Source: Cardinalis cardinalis
Taxonomy: Eukaryota > Chordata > Aves > Passeriformes > Cardinalidae
Reading direction: 5' to 3'
Length of the DNA stretch: 64,000 nucleotides
Assembly: GCA_014549065.1 (NCBI GenBank)
Contig: JACDOX010000013.1
Span: 5,454,854-5,518,853 of the forward strand
Shown: piece after piece, positions 13,201-28,200 of the stretch
Position numbering within the stretch: the first letter of the stretch is position 1
Layout: every line of letters starts with the position of its first letter
Program-made: the position numbers and the translations under genes
Notes under the pieces: generated by a model
What the model was told of the DNA's origin: nothing
What the model saw: the letters and a program-made list of their open reading frames with translations, nothing else
The model's database searches: none

Positions 13201-16200
13201 TAGCCTTTCCATCAGGTAACAAAATAATGTGCATCAAGATCTACTTTTTAAAAATCGTGCTGCACATAAATTTAGGTTAAAAAATCCAGACATGTTTCTC
13301 ACAGATGCTAACCACGAATTCAAAATGCTTACAGCTGAGAAAAACTGAGTACAGCAAACACGGGAAAAAACTAACAAATACAAACATGTAATCTGAGGTA
13401 TTAATAATTTTTTTTTAATTATTTTTCCACTTATTTCACTGTGTTAGCAATATTACTGTGGCTTTAGTTGATGCAGCTCTGTGGGTAAAAATTTAAATGG
13501 CAATATCCTATTAATTTTGCACTGGGTTTGACTGCGATAGAGTTACTTTTCTTCACGGTAGATAGTAGAGGCTGTGTTTTGGATTTGTGCTGGAAAATGT
13601 TGATAATTCAGGGATGTTCTGGTTATTGCTGAGCAGAGATTACAGAGTCAAGGCCTTTTTTGCCTCTCACCCCACTCCATCAGCAAGGAGGCTGGGGTTG
13701 CACAAGGAGTTGTGAGGGCATACAGATGGACCCCAGCTGACCACAGGAATATCCCAGACCATATGGCATCATGCTGGGCACATGAAACTGAGGGAAGAAG
13801 GAAGGGGGGAATGTTCAGAGTGATGGCATTTGTCTTCCCAATTCACTGTTTTGCTTGACAGAGCTGTGCTTTCCTGGCAGGAAACTTGCCTGCCCATGGG
13901 AAGTGGTGAACCAATTCTTGTTTTGCTTTCTGTGCATGGCTTTTGCTTTACCTATTAAACTGCATTTGTCTGAACCATCTAAATTTTCTCACTTGTATTC
14001 TTCCAGTTCTTTCTCCCATCCCACAGGGAGGTAGTGAGTGAGTGACTGGCTGTGTGGCTCCAGCTGGGGTTAGGCCATGACAAATTTAATAATTTATTAA
14101 CTTTCAAGTGTTTTTAATCTATTAAAACTATGCCATGCACTTAAATGAAGATTTAATCTAATTACAGGTCCATCACATTTACCAGCTGGGGGCAGCACTG
14201 CAATTGCAAACTGACAAGAGGCATGCTCGGGATAAATACACAGTTTGGTCAATCTTTCAACACACTGGCAAAAAACCAAAACACAGTTTAAAAAGCCCCT
14301 CATCTCACACACTGAAGACTCTGTGGTAATAGAATGAAAGAAGAAAAAATACAGGAGGAAACTATATACAAAACTTCATAGCATGCTGTCAAGGATACAC
14401 AAAGAAAATAAATCACACACTAGGATGCTGAGAATGACCATTGTCCAGGAAAGCCTCAGATACTCTGATGCAATAATAATAGCCAGCATAGTAATAGTGT
14501 GTACCTAATTAGATTACCATCTCCTAAAATGGAAGCCAAGTAAATTAGTATTTTGCTGTAATGAACTTTTGATTATTTCTTTACTACTGTTTACACAGTT
14601 ACTGACAACATCATAACTGCATGACTATAAGCACATACCACAGGCTGCTATTATCATTTCCAAGTTCTGCCTTAGTAAAATGGCTCATTTCAGCTTGAAA
14701 GGGTACCAAATGAAGTTAAAAGAAAAAGATCAAGCACATATTAGCAATTAGGATCACATTAGCTTGTGATCCTAATTCAGAATTTTTTTGGAAAATTGTA
14801 TTTCCTCAGACAACACCTTCAGTCATTAGCCTAGGGATGTCTTAGACCTCTGATGGACATGAGAGTTTTAGTGATCAGATAAATACAATTTATTGTTTGC
14901 ATGGCTGTATTCTTACTTGAGCACACCTGGTGATAATCCCAAATGTTCAGCCTACTGTTCATCAGCATAACTCAGTATTATCTCTTATATGCTATAATTC
15001 AAGAATTTGAACATAATTTNAAATATTCCACTAACTAGAAAACCAAATAATAATTCAAGGCTTTCCTCATCCCAAAACATGGGGGCTTTTTTTCCCCTTC
15101 AACCTCAATTTGAAGCAAATAAGTCTGTGACAATGGGAAGTCATTAAATCAGAGTGACAGTCTCGACCTTATTTGCATAATGGCAGTTTCACATAATGGC
15201 CACTTGACTTGTAACAAATGTGTGTGTGACAAAATTCATGTGCTATCTAAAAGCAACTTCTTAGAACAGACACAAGAAAAAATACATGTTTTTGTATGGG
15301 AAGGGTAGTTGTATAAATTTTTTGGTATGTTTCGATGAGTCNGTGCCTTCTGCCAGCGGAAAAGAAAATTCAACAGGATACTTGGCGTACTTTCCTCTTC
15401 AGCAGCAATCCCTTTATTCTATGAAGATCCTATTTGGCAGCTCTCCAGGTATCATTTTCACTTCACCTGCAGTCTCTTTCAACCAGTGAAGTACATGAAG
15501 GAGCCTCAAGGCTGATATTGACCTGGAGACTGCTGTCCTTATGTTCTATGCTCTAACTACTTAACTGCACTGCTACACACACAGCAGTCTCTCCACACTT
15601 CACAGAAAAGACTACATATAGAAGAACTATCAGTAGCTCTTGTAGAGAAACTAAATCAAATAAATAAAAAATACCAGGCTTATCCAGAACTTTCTCATTC
15701 ACTACTTGTCAATGAGGAGGAAAAAACATAAATATTGTTACCCCTGTTCTCTGGAAGGAGGAGGGTCACATTTCATAGGCTGTATTTTTCACTCTAGGAG
15801 AAAAGGCTGCTCACAACAGAAACTTCTTTCTACCTCTTTACACAACCAAAATGAGACATTGGGATATGCTCTTCAGCTGCAAAGTTTCAGACCAGAGAAT
15901 GCAAAGTACAAAGCAGGAAGCATTCATCCTTTTAAAGTACTTTTANTCTCATAATTTCTTTTATTTTTGGCTTTGACTTTTGAGGCAATTGATTTTTTTT
16001 TTCACTTGAATGAGTTAGCATGTCATAGTGTTTGCCTCTGCATCCTTGAGATGGAATGTGACTGAAAATCAAAGATATTTTTGTTGATAGAGGCCCTAAA
16101 GAACATACACTGAAATCCTGCTTCNTTAAATGTAAAGAATAATTTCTAAGCCATAGTGAAGTGTGCATTAAGATTAAAAAAAAAGGCAAAACAAACATAC

Positions 16201-19200
16201 CATAATGAGCACTGTTGAAAGTACCTGCAAGTGTCTTACATGAAGAATTATCACCACCACAGATTCCACATTTGTCTCTCCTTGCCTTCGAATTCAAAAC
16301 GTGATCACAGCCTGCTTGCTACAAATAATAATAAAAATAAAAGGGCTCAGTGTCACTCAGCCCAATGGAAAACAATGAAAATAAGTAATGTAAGCTTCTC
16401 ACTACCCCAAAATATTGTTGTTCACTGTGAATATATATCTAGTCTTCCTTGGCAATCCATTAAAAACCATCAATGGTTTTGGATTCTGCAATGTAAGGAC
16501 AAAACAGAACGGTGCAATCTCAACAGACTCCGTATGNCAAGATCTACATAAGAATACATCACAGTACATAAAGATTTTTTAATCAAAAAATCAACATGAT
16601 TTATAAACTTTAATTTATATTTACATTAAAAGCCTTGGAAGTCTAAAAGCAGTATGTATANATACACAGTCACCAATTCATTTAAACTCTGTCATTACTG
16701 AAAAGAAGCAAAGGAATACACACAGACTGTGCTGGTTAAACTAACATAAGCACAATTTTTGTTTATGTATCTTTACTTGAACTTCCAGAGGTTTTCTGAA
16801 CTATGATAAACAGGACAATTCTCTGGCATTTCCTCTTTATTCAACCATANAAAAATAAGCTATATTTTCTCCTCATTCTGAATTTGCTCAGTTTCATTGC
16901 CATCAGCAAAACCTCAACAAGGCTCGACAAAAAAGTCTTGAGTTGTTGAAATGTAGCACCTTGCTTCTCCCAACAAAATCTTGTGGCAATGCCATAGGTG
17001 GTATTAAGCAGAGTGCTGAATTGATTTAAGGGTCAGCTCCTCCTGATTTTACCGTTAAATAATAATTACATAAACCATTTACCCCTGGATTTTCTATTGA
17101 CTATTAACTTCTTTGGTAGCAGAAATGCAATACTAAAAATTGCACAGCATGCTTCTTTCCTCCCTTTATCCTAATTTTGGATCAGTTTCTCACTGCTCAC
17201 TTGAACAATATTTACTCTTCCATATGTGAGGCTTAATGAGGCAAGATTGTGGGTCTTCAGATTCAACTATACGTTTTTAACGCAATTGCTTCCATTTCCA
17301 GATCTTTAATTTGATAGGTAATAAAATTAATTTAAGCGAACTCAGAACAACATATTTTCAGTAAGGTTGATTTGTATTAATATTGAATATGTACTTTACC
17401 ACCTGTTAAGATTGATTTTAATAATTAATAAGTTTAGATTTAAATACCCTGCATAAGCCTTGAACACAAAGGTCATTGGTTTCTGCTCCACAGGGAGTAC
17501 CATCAGCAACTCTGTCCTTCAGCTGATAGTAGGAAGTTGTTCCAGAAACTCGGCAAAAAAGTTTACAGCGATCTTTCATAGAAACTGGAAAGAAAATCCA
17601 AGAGGTTTCTTGTCTGTTTTAAAAGTTTAAATAAAGTAACATTTTTATTACGTTAATTGAAAAGATGTGTAATTACTTACTACCACTGTATTTTGGAAGC
17701 CAGCGAACAGCAGAGGTAAGACCATTGATATTGAAGTGTTTGCCATCAAATTCAGAGCACTGTTGCTCCCGAAAATCTTTTTTGCCCTTTGGACATGAAT
17801 CAGTATTACATGACCGAAATTTCATCCTGCGACCAACACAGTACTTTCCTTCATTTCTTGGCCTAAAAAAAAGGTAAATGTAAAACACACTCATTTTCTA
17901 AAATTGCTGTTTTACACAAAAAGTGGCCTCAATCACTGATCTAAAGAGGAAAATCTCACACAGCATCCTGTCAGCTGTGTAACTGATTTACACATGCTCA
18001 GCTTCTACTGTGCATTCAATCACACCCAAAATAAACCCAATCCTTGTAAAACACTGTTGCTGAGGTGGTAATCTCGCTGTTTATTAATGAATTATTATTT
18101 TTACTTCCCTTGCAGCTGTAACTATTAACCATGGGTAAAAGCGTTAATAATTTTAATGCTTTTAGCAATTTAGCTGAGATTACAGTCATATTTTCACAAA
18201 AGCAGCACCTCCCTCAGTAATTTGAAATTATTACTTTACAGAGTGACAAAGAAAGAAGACAATTAGGAGCTGGCACAGTCTCTTCTGTACTCTTAATACT
18301 GGTTTCACTTTGGGGATCAAAAGAATAAAAAAGGGAAATCGTGGAAAACACCCCAAAGTCTAAAAGACATTTAAACGTTTATAAACCCTGACACAAAATA
18401 ATTCAGAATTCGTATGTTCTTGGGGAAGAAAAAAAATAAACCAACCACAAATTGATACTATCAATCACTAGAGACTGAAAGAGGCATTATCTAATGGCAA
18501 TCTAGTCTACTGCCTCTTACTCGTCAAAGAAAATAAAATAACCTGGGCCATTTGATTGAATTGCATTTATCCTACTGATAACATCAAGCTGACATGACTT
18601 CCTGTAAAACATTGAAACTACTCAGGCACCAGCTGTAGTTCTGCTTCTGGACAAGTTAAGGTTAAAGTTCTCCTTGACTTTTATTACAGAGAACAAAACT
18701 CACATGGAATTATTCAGTCANTGTAATTTCCTAATTATAAAGGGAAGTTTTAAATGCCTCTGTTATAACCACTGCTTCTTGTGGGTTGTTACTGGTGGTG
18801 ATGTTGTGGAAAAGCCTTAAACCAAAGCAAATCAAGTGTTTCACTAAAGAGATTAGTAGGGAATACATGTATTTATTTTTGCAGTTCTTACTGCAAAAAA
18901 GCATCTTATGTTTAAAGAAACCCCAACAGTTAGAGTAAACCTAGAAAAAAAGACCCTGCCAAGCTATTTTTTTAGAAACATCTGCANGAATGGATAATAT
19001 TGCAGAAAGACATGAGTAATCTAAAGGTCCTCTGCATATTAGAGTCTGTAAACATATCTCTTTCCAAACATGGCTGAAACAAGCATTTTTTGTTGGAGAT
19101 TCAGACTGACTTGCACAGCCCACAATACCTCTATTCTATTTTGAGCCAATCCATAATTTCCTAATGTCTTCATTATGTAAATGTAAAACACATTAAAACA

Positions 19201-22200
19201 TAATAAAAAATGTGAAACACAATAAAAAAACCTACTCTGGTCGATTACACAGCCTGGTGGTGCTCTTGATTCCACCTCCACAAGTTCTTGAACACGAGCT
19301 ATAAGGTCCCCATGGTCCCCATTCTCCGTCTACGGGACGCAGCTCCATTTCTTTGCTCACACAAATTCCATGGCGGCAGTGCTGCACAGTCGACAAAGAA
19401 AATAAAATCTGTAATCTAGGTAAAAGGTTACTGCCTATTTTAGGCAGAAAAAGAATAAAATTTAAGCATCCATTACTCATATCTGGATCTGGATATTTTC
19501 TAAAATGTTCCGTTTCCTTTAAGATAACTTCCCCAGTAGTCTTGTTTTTAAAAATGCTATCCAGACTACTTTGATAGCTAGGAAATCTACTGGATATTGA
19601 ATACTTATCTGTCTTGTCACTTTATTCAAATATCTCTAAAAGATCTTGAATTTCTGATACATTTTAATGCATAAAGTTCAAAAATACAACTGTCTCTTAT
19701 AAACAAGATTTTTCAGTTTAATTTTGAATTCATACTGATACAAAAAGTGAAAAGTTAAAAGAAACCACCAAGAAAATCAGGGTGTTTTGAACATCTCAAA
19801 AGCTAACTATCTAGTGGGATTGTTTGGGAAAAGCAGACAAGCATTTAAGACCTTGATTATGTAAAGCAAGATGATGCTATAGATTCATACTTTAATCTAG
19901 AATTTCATACCTATAACAGAAGGTGTAAAATATTTTAATTTATTAACATTTTATGCATTTTAAATTTTACTACTAATTTAACAAAGTTATTAACATTAAA
20001 ATGGAATTAATAGTTAATTTTTAAAAAAAGAATAGTGAAGAANTAATAATTCTTAGAGCAAGATACTACATTGCAATGCCTATTATGGTACTTTACATCT
20101 CATTCTCAGTGAAGAATTACCTATTTCCACTAAAAAATTACATAAAGGAGGAATTTTCATTTCATCTGCTGGGATTTACATTATTAAGAAGACAAAGACT
20201 GCAAGACTATTTTGTTGTGGTCATGCCAGTTATGAGACTTTACCACACTGTAACTGTACACTTTTACTGTTTATAGAAAGTAATTATCCTTTTTTCCCCA
20301 GACGCACCAACCTCTTGCTTCTAAGTATTTATTAACCCTGTTCCTGACTGCATATATGTTTCCACTTCAGTGATTATTCAAAAANTACATGACTAAAAAG
20401 TCTAAATGAGAATCTTATGATGGGTGCATGTGTGACTTTTTCCAAAGAACCCACAGGAACTACCAGGACTAATCCTATTGATGACTTACAGCAGTTGGAA
20501 TTCTAATTCACTTGTATCCTTTAGAAAATCCCAAGTAGTATAATTGATCACAACACAGTGGAATAGTTTACATATTAAAATAGAATATTTACGAGACACT
20601 TTAATTTCAGCATTACATATCCTGCTGACTTCTATGTGGAAAATGTGTCAATTTTGCCCTNGACTTCAAACACCCTCTGAGGCATCAAAGACTGCCCTCA
20701 TCTGGAGACAAGACACTGGCCAGGACTGAATACATGAGGTCAGTGTTCATACATTATAGAGAGAATTCTTTATTTTAGATGCCCGTTTGCAGACTCAGGA
20801 TTAGGTTGTCCATTAATTANGTTTGTTGTCAGGAGGGATTCTGCTAGTTGTATTGACAGGGAATGGCTCATCCCATCTTTCCCTGCAGGAAATATAGTGT
20901 ATGGATCAGTCACTAGAGCAGGTTAGATCAACTCAATTGCTTGTTATTTCTAAAGCCTAGGCTTTGCCTTTCTGCAAGACAAAACAGCCTCAAATTACCT
21001 TAAACTCAAGAAGGATTTTGATAAAGTCTCTGGCACATAAAACAATTAAACAACCTGTGATACACAAAAGATTAAATAATAAAACAAGTATTAAACCTCT
21101 TATTTTTTACAATTAATTTAAATGTTACATAGAATTTCTTAAGAGTTATTACAAATTTATTGCAGAAACTACCAAGAAACAAGCTTCACTGAACACACAA
21201 AAATTGTGTGCAGTCTTTCTGAATATAACTGACTGGCACAAAATTCAAATCTTATTCAGTGGTTTTATCACTGCTTAAAATAACTCCTAGATTTTTTTTT
21301 CCTTATTAGTATATGCTTTTGTTATATTGATAGTTATGTTCACGTTATCAAACATTCTCAAAATAGGAATTTTTCACAGAAACAGGTTCTCTTTTCAGGC
21401 TTCTGCCTAAGTTCCTAATCAAACTTGATGATAAAATTGCCTGCCTGAATAATTCCTTGTCACACCAACTCTTGCATATAGGCCATATCTTTTAATATCT
21501 GAATGCCTTCCCCTAAGAATATGATCATTCCAGTTGACTCTCAGACCCAAAGAAAATGCACAGAACTGTGTAAACAATCCAGTCAATCGGCCAGATCATC
21601 ACTTAATGCTAAAACTAATGCTTTAACCTAAAACCAGAAAGCCACCATTATTTCACTGCATATGAATTCTCACTGGAGTGCTTACTGTTAGTTTGTATTA
21701 TTTTTTTTCAAGGTGGCCTTCAGGTACCTTTACATCCAAGCCTTCTAGTACCTAATGTCAAATCCCTAGCAATCAATGGTAGACTTTCTACACAGTACAT
21801 CCATAATAAGAAACATTAAGAACTTGCCTTTCCAAGAACTGTCCTTAGCATCTTAGGAAATATTTTTTTCTACTTTAGGCTAAGAGTCTAAATCCTCCTT
21901 CACAAAATGAACACTGCATTCTAATATAGACAGTGACCTAGCATTTAGGTTCTTTGTCCGTCCAGAAAAACATTTACAATAACTTGAAGGCAGATTTCAA
22001 GAAAAGTTTTTAAACAAAATTTTACAGCCACAACAGTACAATTTTGATCCATAAAAATGCAAAGCATATGCTTACATCTGGGATTTTAATAGCTTATTCA
22101 ACAAACTTTTCTCAGCTATTATTCGGCTGCATTCCTACAGAAGCAACATGATGAAGTCACAGTAGAAAACTCCTGCACCAGACATGTTCCAGATGTTCCT

Positions 22201-25200
22201 CTGTGTTCGCTTGAATCATTGCTTCACTGAGAATAGTATGATACACAGAGCTTTCATAAACTTAAATATAATTGCTAACAATTTTTTTCTACATTTTTAT
22301 GGCAAATATAGCATATGTGTCATGTAAAGTGGATATGACACATAATTCCAAACATACTGATTGAGCAAGTGGCAAGGCTGCTCTAGTAAAGATCAACAGT
22401 TGCTTTTCTGTCAAAAAACCTAGAAATGCTTCAAATTTGGAATGAATAAACCTATGGGTAGCCAAATTTGTTTTTATTAATATTAATCTCCTTATAATAA
22501 GCACTTGGAGTCTTTCCTATGGACTAACCTATGATTCGACAAATTGATTTTGAGAGCTTCCAATTTATTTCTAACTGAACTTTCTAAATTTCCAGNAAAA
22601 CAACCTTGAAAGAAATGATTAAAGTGTTACTTGACAGACTATTCTCAACTTTGACTGACTCAAGGAGAGTGGNGGATGCATGCAGAACAGGACTAGGGCT
22701 CCTCTGAAATCAAGCACTTCCCACGCAGCCCATCAATATGAGAAGTGGGACCCCAAGGTACACAAAAGGAGCTAAACCAGAGCAGTTAATAAAATGAGCA
22801 TACAAGGCAGAAGAAATGGAGCTTGGAAAGAGTCAAACTGAAGGTGTCACCACAGCATCTCAGGTCTTTATCTCTGCAGTCTTTATTTCAGACAAGTCTA
22901 CATTTATTACTCAAATTATGTTATCTACAAAATTCACACTATTTAAATTCTTTCAATGTTTTCAACTTATTCTTGCAAAAAATCTGCATACTTTATTTCA
23001 CCCTTGAAACTTCTAATTTTCCAAAATTATAGCTCATAGAAAAATATTTCAGAGAAATCCTAGTTTACAGAAAAAATTTATGGTTTGAGTGCATACTTTG
23101 CTCTGTTCTTACAGTTCAAAAAATCCCCTGCTGCTTTCCAGATGGTGAACATATTCCCCTATCCCCAGCTCTGATAAAATCCATCTGATTTTTTTTATAC
23201 TTACTTTACATATATACACATAAAGTTTTTTATTCTTTCAGATTCAACATCTTCATGTATTACATTGATGAGGTAGTCATGAATGCTATGTGAAGCTATG
23301 CAACAATTCTTAATTGTAATCAATAAATCAATAAATACCTACCAGTGAATACCAGCAAACACTTCAGAATTAGATGGGTATTTTTTTTACTGTACAAAGC
23401 AATTATTTGCTGCTCTGCATCCCCATTCTCAGGTGTACCTGTCTCCCTGTCTTTTATGCCAAAAGGACTAGGATGAAGTCTTAATTTATTCAATTGCTAT
23501 TCTGAATATTTTTAGATGCTAGCTCAATATACATTACATATCTACACTGATTANAATTGATTAGCATGTCTCTAAAACATAAAAAGCACGTGCTTTCAAA
23601 TCCAACAGTTACTTGTATCATGTGAATTCCTTCTTGCTGTTAAAGAGATTTTTCCAAACTTCAGTGACAGTTGGTTTCTTTCAATGTTCAAGTAGCAAAT
23701 TGCCGTTATGTAGAACACTGGGATATCCTCAGGACACTGAAAAGTTTGGGTCAGAATCATATAGCTACCTCCTGCCTCTCCATTCCAATGCTGAAGGAAT
23801 CAAAAGAATATGGGCATATTTCTATACTCCTCAGGAATCCAGGAAGGATCAGAGTGCAACCTTTTGGAGTGCCTCAAAAAAACAGTAATAAACCACTCAT
23901 GCTTTACTGGGTATTTTTGCTGTTATTTTTGTATCAATAAAGACTTTTTCTGAGAATGCCACTCCTGGAAGAGAGGTGTTTTCAACAATTTTTCTTCTTC
24001 GGACATGGGGGTTTTTTTGCTCAGATACGCTTCACTAAATCCAACTGTTAGAGCAGTCCATAGAGCAAGATCCAATAATGCAACACAGGATGTTTGAAAT
24101 CTGAGCTTAAAAAGTTGATTCTAAAATAACAAATGTCTTAAATGGATCTTTTCTGTATCCATCACAGCAATAATGTTGTAAATGCCAAAAATAAACCAAT
24201 TTAGCTTGCTGGAAAATATTAATTACAATTAATAGTNGCCATCTCTTATGCCCATTCATCAGCAGCGACTTGCAGTCTGAGCTTGAGAAGAGCTGTCCCT
24301 TAGTCAGGAACAGATGACAATTTGTCAGATTAATTAATTGCTGTTCTTTCTTAGATCTTTCAGAGGTAATGACTGTAATTAGCTCTTTAATTCCAAGAGA
24401 AAAATGGTTCCACTGCACTAATTACATAAAAAAGGGTTTTGTATTCTTATAAAAAAGAAATCCTCTGATGACGGCAATTTAGAGTCAATTTAACTGAAGA
24501 TTACAAATGAAGTTTACATAAAAGATGAACTTCCTTTCTGATGAGTGAGTGACTGAAAAATGGGTTAAACATTTTAACACCAACGGCATGCATAGGCTAC
24601 AATCAAGCAAAGCTTCCACTACAGCCTTCAAGTAACTTTTTCTAATCTTGCAAAACAGAAAGAAGCCATTTGAGACAGTTTACCCACTACATTTGTTTCC
24701 ATTAAGACACTCTTTTCAAATTCCTCATTAATATTGTCTTACCAAACATAGAATCTTGTAAGATTAAAAGTTATTGGGGAAAATTTAGAAGTAACTGAGT
24801 GAAATGTAGCTGCCTATTATACAAGGAAATTAAATTACAGCTTTTAATAATTTTTGAACATATAAAATTATTTTAAAAAAATTAACATTGCTCCCACATT
24901 GCCTCCCGAAGCCGCCAAAGCACACTAATATATAAAAGCACCTCAACATAATAAACCACCCACACTTAAGATAATCATTGTCATACCTTACCATGTAAAA
25001 TCTCAAAAATATTTATTCTTACAATACCCTGACAAGTAAGAAAACACTTCTGTTTGCTGGTGGTGAAGTAAGACATGAAGAAGACAGATACTAGACCAGT
25101 AAAGAACTTAAGCATCTTATTTTTATTCACTTCCCAAACCACATACAAATCCAAAACTAAAAGGCTCAAATCTTCACTGGAAACTGGATACAACTAGCCT

Positions 25201-28200
25201 CCACCTTTGCTTCTGTTTCTATCGAGGTTCTGTAAATGCCTTGACTATATCTACTAATTAGATATTCATGACCCTTATGGACATCCCAAGGAAGGCTATA
25301 TTGTCCAATTTTAAAGATTAAGATCAGCATTCAAACACTTGCAAAGGAAGAAGCAGTGAGTGGCACCCTTATCACCCAAAAACCCCTTACTAAATAAACC
25401 AATGAGCAGAATACAGGAAACGTAGTTTCCACTTCTTTTTTTAAAATCTGTCAAAGCATTTAATCTGTACTTCAAGCAGCCAGGTGGTCTTACACATTGG
25501 GGTATAAATGAGAAGAGAGCTCCTGTTTCTAGCACTGAACAGACCCAAGTCTCCTGAATTAGGTTACAATAGGAAAGACGGAAAATGAACGCAAGTTATG
25601 TGTGCTTAAGGCACTTCCTGGAGAGGGTGAAGAGCTANTGACACATGTTTTTGCATTTTCTCTGAAACAGATACAGTGCAGATACAAATATCTGAGACTA
25701 GATTCTAATCCAAAGACTCCTTCTTTCAAAAAGCATACACCTGTACCTAAGTGATTCATACTTAATTTGTGCTGGTTCAATAAACAGCCTCTACAAGATG
25801 AACTGGGGGAAACACAGTTTAAGGATGTAATATTTCAGATAATTTTACTTTGGACACTACCAATCAGGAAAAAAACAACTTATGCATGCTGAACATTTCA
25901 AACAGAAGGAAAGATGTCAACTTTCCCCTGACTTCTTTCACCTATTTCTAACCAGTGTGGCATCTGTAAACTTTCATAATTACTCTGAACAGACAAACTG
26001 TGGGGTTTTATGTCACAAGATTACAGAACTAAGAGAAACTGCATGTAAAGTCAGGTAGACAATTTTCACACCATCAGTAGTCTATAGGCACAGTATTGCC
26101 ACACAGCAAGCACTGATCTTTCTTACCTACATTTGAAATTGCAAGTATTGAGAAACAGAACAAGGCTTACCATGCCTACACCACAAGCTGTTCCATCAGC
26201 CAAAGGCATGTGCTGAGTACGACAACCCCTGTGAACACCTTCTGTGCTTGTGCACCATAAGCGTTTGCATTGTTTCTAAAGAGAAAACCAGATTACTTTT
26301 GTTGCACCTGCAATACCATTTTAGACATCAGTAGTTATTATTTTTATTTTCTCAGACTGTGCAGGCTTAGTGTTTGCTATTGTACTACCATTTTTCACAG
26401 ATAAAGCCCCATAGAACCAAAATAGATTTTTCTTAAGGCCAAGCAGGAATGTGGAATATCTTAAATTAATCCCATCAGATTAATAGATAACTTCATTTTC
26501 TGCTTCCGTAGAAAATTTTATTTAAAAGCATAAGAGGTTATGGCTAGTACTAGACACCGCAGTTTCCATATAATCCCCCAGAAGAAGATTCTAAGTTAAT
26601 TTAACAGGAATTAAATGTACTGTCTGGAAAATTAGGCAGAAAGCCTCATTTTCCAATTGCTAAAAGACTCCTAATAGACAAATAACCCTTATGGATTAAA
26701 AAAATTTATAAATCAGTTTTCTATAACACCATCTTCAGGTGTTTGAAGCCCCCTTTTCCTTTCTTTTAATATTCTCAAAAAGCCTGACTCCTTTTAAACA
26801 ACATTTTACCTCACCAAAAAAGCTCCACTTAATTCAGTCTGAATCTGAGCTCAAATGCTCTTCTCTAAGTAGCTCCAACAAGACATACAATACTCACAGA
26901 GGAATTTTACAAGTTGGTCCAAAATCTAACTTTATATGAAATCTTGTCAGCAGTGAATAAGTGGTGTATTTGTGTTTATATTGCAATGGCTACATTAAGT
27001 TTTCAAAATACAACTTAAGTCTCAGTACTAATCTGGTTGAATTTTCTTTCCACATCTCAGTTTTGTATACAAAATATACACTCTGTCAGGCATGAAAATA
27101 TTTTTTGACTCTGACAAAGTAGAGGGAATCTACAATTTGGAACAAACATTTAAAAAATGCTTAAGATACTTTATTTTTAAGTTATAAGTTTCTAAAAAGC
27201 ATTAAAAGAAGCAGAGAAGCAGGACCTGCTAATATAAGATATGATGAAAACATTTGCAGGAAGTGCTGAAATAAATCCCTTTAAGTTGTTGCAGGAAACT
27301 TTAGTATATGCAGCTTTAGATATTTTAAATGAATTCTCACATTCATAGATAAGGAAATCAAAATGAATTAAACCTATTTTCTATTGCTATAGATTTCTCA
27401 CATGTGAAACTGCAATGCTGTTTACTGAACTCTTCCACTTCAAAACAATATAACCTGAAATTTTACTTATTTCAGNATAAAATCATTCCAAAACCAGTAC
27501 TTTTCAGTAATTTTTTTTAGCATAGATTAAGCATGACTTTGTCTGGTTTTCACTCACCAGGTAAGGGCATACTTGTGACCCAATACCAAATGTAAGCTCA
27601 CACTGCTTGTTGACATCATATATTGACCCAGGCAGCTGAGAGGAGAGATGGTATGTTCCTTCACTAGGTTTGTCTAGGAGGCATTCACCATAACCAGTAC
27701 TGTCGTAAAACAGGAACAAAATGTGAATAAATCACTTTTCACTATTCACTCAACACTTACACATGCATATTTCAGTGGAGTTATGGGTTTGCACGCCTAC
27801 TTGCCTGTATAATGACTTTAATCGAATTAATGAATAATGAAATGTACCAGGTCACTTGATTTTCCTTTTTTGTATTTTGCATTTAGACCCATCAAACAAA
27901 ATTAAGTCGTGTTTTTTCTTGTTTTTTAAAAAACAAAAAAAATGGTACTACCTAAATTACACCCATCATTTATTTTTAACATAAAAACTTTAGAAAATAA
28001 AGGGTGCCTATCNTAACCTACTAAAATAATCCTTAAGATATTTTCAATAAAAAATATCACCACATTAAAAAAATCTTCTAAGCTTTACATGCTCAGTGAA
28101 ACTTTAATGAAGTCATAATTCACTGAAAAAGTTAAATACATGTATTTTGACTTGTATTTGCTGACTGCAAGTCAGCAGNTAAACCAAAGAACAATACAAA

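Larger units (their letters stand above)
12630..16200 (-). other. ADAMTS20 intron 15
   Basis: 3.6 kb intron in the spacer region. It contains the solo LTR at 13518-14082 and a perfect 13-bp inverted repeat at 14746-14777. The rest is unannotated AT-rich DNA. Confidence 0.85.

Noticed and set aside
16201..16318. Internal GCAG|GTAC in exon 15 as the donor
   Set aside because: Using it would remove the conserved TFNSAHYG residues and break the phase with exon 16.
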